A stretch of DNA of 64,000 bases from Streptomyces sp. CB00455 (lineage in GTDB: Bacteria; Actinomycetota; Actinomycetes; Streptomycetales; Streptomycetaceae): contig NZ_LIVQ01000003.1 in the NCBI RefSeq assembly GCF_001905445.1, positions 372,102 to 436,101 on the forward strand. Direction: 5' to 3'. The notes under the pieces are model-generated. The model was not told the DNA's origin. It was given only the letters and a program-made list of their open reading frames with translations, and made no database searches. Made by a program: the position numbers and the translations under genes. Each line of letters begins with the position of its first letter. Positions within the stretch are counted from its first letter, which is position 1. Below, piece after piece: positions 61,434 to 64,000 of the stretch.

Positions 61434-62228
61434 ATGACCGCCATGCCCTCCACCACCGTCGCCAACCTCCGCGACCTCGGCGGCACCCCGCTTCCCGGCG
61501 GCCGTACCGTCCGGCCCGGGCTGGTCCTGCGCTCCGGCCGGCTCGACCGGCTCGACCTGGAGGCCGACCCCGTGGTGGCGGCGCTGGGCCTGCGCACCGT
61601 CATCGACTTCCGCACCGCTGTGGAGCGCGCCGACCGTCCCGACCGGGTGCCGGCCGGTGCCCGCGGCCTCGCGGCCGACGTCCTCGCGGACCAGGTGCAC
61701 ACCGGCCGGATGCCCGCGGCCGCCCATCTGGGGGACCTGCTGTCCGACCCCGCCGTCGCCGAGGAGCACCTGGGCGGCGGAAAGGCGCAGGCCATGTTCG
61801 GCGAGGTCTACCGGTCCTTCGTGCACTCCGCCTCCGCGCAGGCCGCGTACCGGTTGCTGCTCACGGAGGCCGCCGATCCGGACGCGGGCCCGCTCCTCTT
61901 CCACTGCACGGCCGGCAAGGACCGCACCGGCTGGGGCGCGACGGTCATCCTGTCGCTGCTCGGCGCGGACGACGACACGCTGATGGCCGAATACCTGTCG
62001 GTGAATCCCGCCGTCCGGCAGGCCTTCGCCCCGATGATCGAGGGCTTCACGGTGTCCGGCGGCGACCCGGACATCGCTCTCGCGCTGATCGGTGTCTTCC
62101 CCTCCTACCTGCGGGCCGCGCTGGACGAGGTCGCAACGCGCTACGGCTCCATGGAGAAGTACGTGCGCGAGGGGCTCGGCGTCCCCGACGAGACGGTCGG
62201 GGCGCTGCGCGCCCGCCTGGTGGCCTGA
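61434..62228 (+). CDS. Tyrosine-protein phosphatase (Y_phosphatase3/PtpB type)
   Basis: A 264-residue phosphatase. The N-terminal NLRDLGGTPLPGGRTVRPGLVLRSG is the usual opening of this family, and the active-site loop is FHCTAGKDRTGWG with the catalytic Cys and Arg. A helical insert with many Ala follows the N-terminal third. Family members act on phosphotyrosine or phosphoinositides. The ATG at 61434 has GGAG 8 nt upstream; an upstream ATG at 61392 is less likely. It is alone on its strand. Confidence 0.92.
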   Translation: MTAMPSTTVANLRDLGGTPLPGGRTVRPGLVLRSGRLDRLDLEADPVVAALGLRTVIDFRTAVERADRPDRVPAGARGLAADVLADQVHTGRMPAAAHLGDLLSDPAVAEEHLGGGKAQAMFGEVYRSFVHSASAQAAYRLLLTEAADPDAGPLLFHCTAGKDRTGWGATVILSLLGADDDTLMAEYLSVNPAVRQAFAPMIEGFTVSGGDPDIALALIGVFPSYLRAALDEVATRYGSMEKYVREGLGVPDETVGALRARLVA

Positions 62229-62374
62229 CCCCGGCCGGCCCCTGTCGCGCGCCCTCCCCCGCCCGCCCTCTCCCCCGTCCGCCCTCTCCCCCGCTCCCCC
62301 GCCCGCGGGTTTTTGACCCGAACGTGTGCACTGGGCGCGGGTGACCATCCGACGATTCCCTCGTTCTGTTGAAC

Positions 62375-64000
62375 GTGACTGCGCCGGATACCGCCACCCG
62401 CCCCCCGTCTCCCGATGTCGAGCAGGCCGAGGCCGCCATCGTCGAGCACTATCCCCGGCTGGTGCGGCTCGCCTACCTGGTGCTGCCGCCCGCCCTCGGC
62501 CGCAACCGCAGGGTGCTCACCGCCCATTCACTGGCCCAGCGGGCCCTGCCGCGCGGGCGGCGGGACACCGCGGCCGCCGTACGGGGCGGAGTCCCCGGCC
62601 AGCGCGGCGCCGAGGGGGACGCCGGGTACGCCTACGTCCGGCTGCGCGTCCTGCGGGCCGCGCTGGAGGCGGGGGTCCCGCTGACCTTCCGGGCCCTGCC
62701 CCGGCGGGCCCAACTCCCGCCGGCGCTGCCGCAGGTGTGGGGGCTGCGGCTGTTCCCCCGCTCCGGCGGGGCCGAGGAGCTGGCCCTGGACCAGTGGCTG
62801 GCCACCCTCGGCGGGCCCGGCCGCGCCGCCTGCGTGCTGCGCGCCCTGGAGGGGCTGTCCGAGTCGCAGGTGCTGCGGGTGCTGGACGAGGCCGGGGTCG
62901 CCGACCCGGCCGCCGCGGTCGCCGAATCCGGGGACCCGGCGAACGACGCCCTCTTCGCCTCCCCCGAATTCGACCCGTGCGTCCTCCAGGCCCGGCCCAC
63001 CGATCTGCTGCGGCGGCGCCGCCTGGCGCGGGCGGCGCTGGCCGCCGGAGCCGCCCTCGCCGTGTGCGGGGCGCTCCTCGCGCTGCCCGGCGGGGGCTGG
63101 GGCGCGGACGGGGCCGCCGCTCCGCCCTACGCCCGCAACGCCGCGGCCGAGCAGGCCCTGGATCCGGCGAAGCTGCTGCGGGCCGCGCCCGCGCTGTGGC
63201 GTACGTCCTCCCGTACGGACTTCTCCGCCTGGCCCGCCCGCGGCGACCGGGCCGGCGACGCCGGGCTGCTGCGCCGCGCGCTGGCGGTCTGGGCCCGGCC
63301 CGGCTCCTCCGTCGTGGTCTCGGCCACCCCGGGCACCCCGTCCGGGCCGCCGATGGGCCCGGCGCAGCTGCTGTTCGCGGGCGTCGTCGACCAGGCCGTC
63401 GTGGTCCTGCTGTACGACGGGCTGCGCGTGGTCCGGTACGCCGAGCCGCGCGCGGGGGCCACCGGCGCCGCCCTCGACTTCGCCCGGACCGACGGGGCCT
63501 CGGCGGACACCGCGGCCGCCCTCGTGCTCAGCCGGGTCGACGGCAACGTCCGCTACCTCGCGGCGCCCTGGGTCACCGGTGCGGCCTTGCGGGACCTGCT
63601 CAAGCCGGGTGAGGCCCCGGCGCCGCTGAAGCTCGCCCCGGACGGGGTCACGCCGCCGGTGCAGAGCCCTGCCCCGGCGGGCAGCTGCACCGCGTGGAAC
63701 GGCCTGGCCCTGACCGGCGACGGCGCCACCCGGCTGATCACCGACCTCGGTGAACTGACGCCGGCCCGGCTCACCTCGGGCGCCCCGGGGGCCGAGCGCG
63801 ATGTGACCGAGGCCGCCGAGCTCACGGAATGGTCGCGGATCGCCTGCCTGCTCCCCTCGGTCCGCTCGCACGGGGTCCGCACGGTCAACGCCTGGACGTA
63901 CGCCAAGCAGCCGCTGCCGGAGGGCGACGGTACGGCGACGTGGCTGTGCACGCGGGCCGAGACCTGGCTGGGCACCGCCGACCGGGCGCAGGCGCAGTTC
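62375..64000 (+). CDS. Sigma-factor-like N-terminus fused to a membrane protein (3' end outside window)
   Basis: An uninterrupted frame from the GTG at 62375 to the window end (542 codons so far). The first ~60 residues (VEQAEAAIVEHYPRLVRLAYLVLPP, LTAHSLAQRALPRGR) resemble sigma-70 region 2, and about 145-185 (ALDQWLATLGGPGRAACVLRALEGLSESQVLRVL) resembles region 4. One membrane helix follows (about 214-232, ALAAGAALAVCGALLALPGG), then a long exported part. The promoter-binding residues look degraded, so it may not be an active sigma factor. This type occurs in Streptomyces as a conserved membrane hypothetical. The end is not in the window. Confidence 0.75.
   Translation, partial: MTAPDTATRPPSPDVEQAEAAIVEHYPRLVRLAYLVLPPALGRNRRVLTAHSLAQRALPRGRRDTAAAVRGGVPGQRGAEGDAGYAYVRLRVLRAALEAGVPLTFRALPRRAQLPPALPQVWGLRLFPRSGGAEELALDQWLATLGGPGRAACVLRALEGLSESQVLRVLDEAGVADPAAAVAESGDPANDALFASPEFDPCVLQARPTDLLRRRRLARAALAAGAALAVCGALLALPGGGWGADGAAAPPYARNAAAEQALDPAKLLRAAPALWRTSSRTDFSAWPARGDRAGDAGLLRRALAVWARPGSSVVVSATPGTPSGPPMGPAQLLFAGVVDQAVVVLLYDGLRVVRYAEPRAGATGAALDFARTDGASADTAAALVLSRVDGNVRYLAAPWVTGAALRDLLKPGEAPAPLKLAPDGVTPPVQSPAPAGSCTAWNGLALTGDGATRLITDLGELTPARLTSGAPGAERDVTEAAELTEWSRIACLLPSVRSHGVRTVNAWTYAKQPLPEGDGTATWLCTRAETWLGTADRAQAQF

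Noticed and set aside
58360..61437. A 1025-codon plus-strand frame opposite the PepSY operon
   Set aside because: No domain signals; it overlaps two convincing minus-strand membrane genes and a plus-strand rhomboid-like gene in another frame.
62326..63612. A 428-codon plus-strand frame near the right edge
   Set aside because: Its translation is Gly/Arg/Ala-rich; the frame beginning at 62375 gives the convincing sigma-like and membrane-helix protein and runs off the window end.
1..64000. CRISPR arrays, IS elements, prophage, tRNA and rRNA genes
   Set aside because: No regularly spaced palindromic repeats, transposase or integrase motifs, or tRNA-like cloverleaf stretches were recognised; the repeats seen are short intergenic tandem arrays.

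Overview
The window is a stretch of actinobacterial chromosome, almost certainly from a Streptomyces or a close relative. GC is very high, GTG/TTG starts and 4-bp stop/start overlaps are common, and the gene set is typical of the genus: DUF3043 and DUF4191 membrane proteins, a homodimeric AceE beside lpd/E2 and lipA/lipB, GSI and GSII glutamine synthetases with GlnR-type boxes, an NsdA-like regulator and a rhomboid-like protein. It is mostly core chromosome. No IS element, prophage, tRNA, rRNA or CRISPR array was seen.

Layout. 1-2.2 kb: end of a small protein gene, erpA (Fe-S insertion) and nadA (Fe-S quinolinate synthase). 2.3-6.3 kb: an RND efflux pump and a NarL-type response regulator. 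6.4-13.8 kb: cobalamin lower-ligand genes (cobS, a MBL-cobU fusion, cobT) interleaved with a membrane protein, the pspAA/pspA pair, a DUF3043 protein and a methyltransferase. 13.9-17.9 kb: a DUF2156/MprF-like protein, a small membrane protein and a NarL-type sensor kinase with no adjacent regulator. 18.0-24.9 kb: a five-gene exopolysaccharide operon. 25.2-34.1 kb: pepA, lpd, two-lipoyl E2, a GntR regulator and aceE, the pyruvate dehydrogenase region. 34.3-36.7 kb: DUF4240, an SDR with a divergent TetR regulator, and a small secreted protein. 36.8-42.1 kb: glnA with a four-half-site GlnR box, RDD and DUF4191 proteins, lipA and lipB. 42.4-49.8 kb: an NsdA-like regulator, an amine-oxidase-like flavoprotein, a TIGR01777 epimerase, a VIT1-like transporter, a SpoIIE-type phosphatase and an ArsC-like protein. 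49.8-58.3 kb: a hydrolase remnant, a MarR-MocR pair, a parallel beta-helix protein, a membrane protein, a Gfo/Idh oxidoreductase, glnII with its own GlnR-type box, and a GlnRII-like winged-helix protein. 58.4-64 kb: a PepSY protein with a Met/His-rich partner, a rhomboid-like protein, a tyrosine phosphatase, and a truncated sigma-like membrane protein that leaves the window.

The most striking locus is the minus-strand operon at 17980-24863. It encodes an Agd3-like (CE18) polysaccharide deacetylase, a PelF-type GT4 glycosyltransferase, a multi-spanning membrane protein, a spherulin-4 (GH135, Sph3-like) protein and a GH114 (Ega3/PelA-like) lipoprotein. The last four genes are chained by ATGA/GTGA overlaps. 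This toolkit matches the enzymes that make and trim fungal galactosaminogalactan and bacterial Pel, so the operon may make a partly deacetylated, GalNAc-containing matrix polysaccharide. No UDP-sugar 4-epimerase is in the locus.

Regulation readable in the sequence includes GlnR-type boxes before glnA and glnII, a perfect palindrome over the aceE promoter next to a GntR gene, a palindrome over the -10 of the marR-mocR operon, a palindrome between the SDR and tetR genes, and an inverted repeat before nadA. All functions are inferred from reading the translated sequences. No database search was run.
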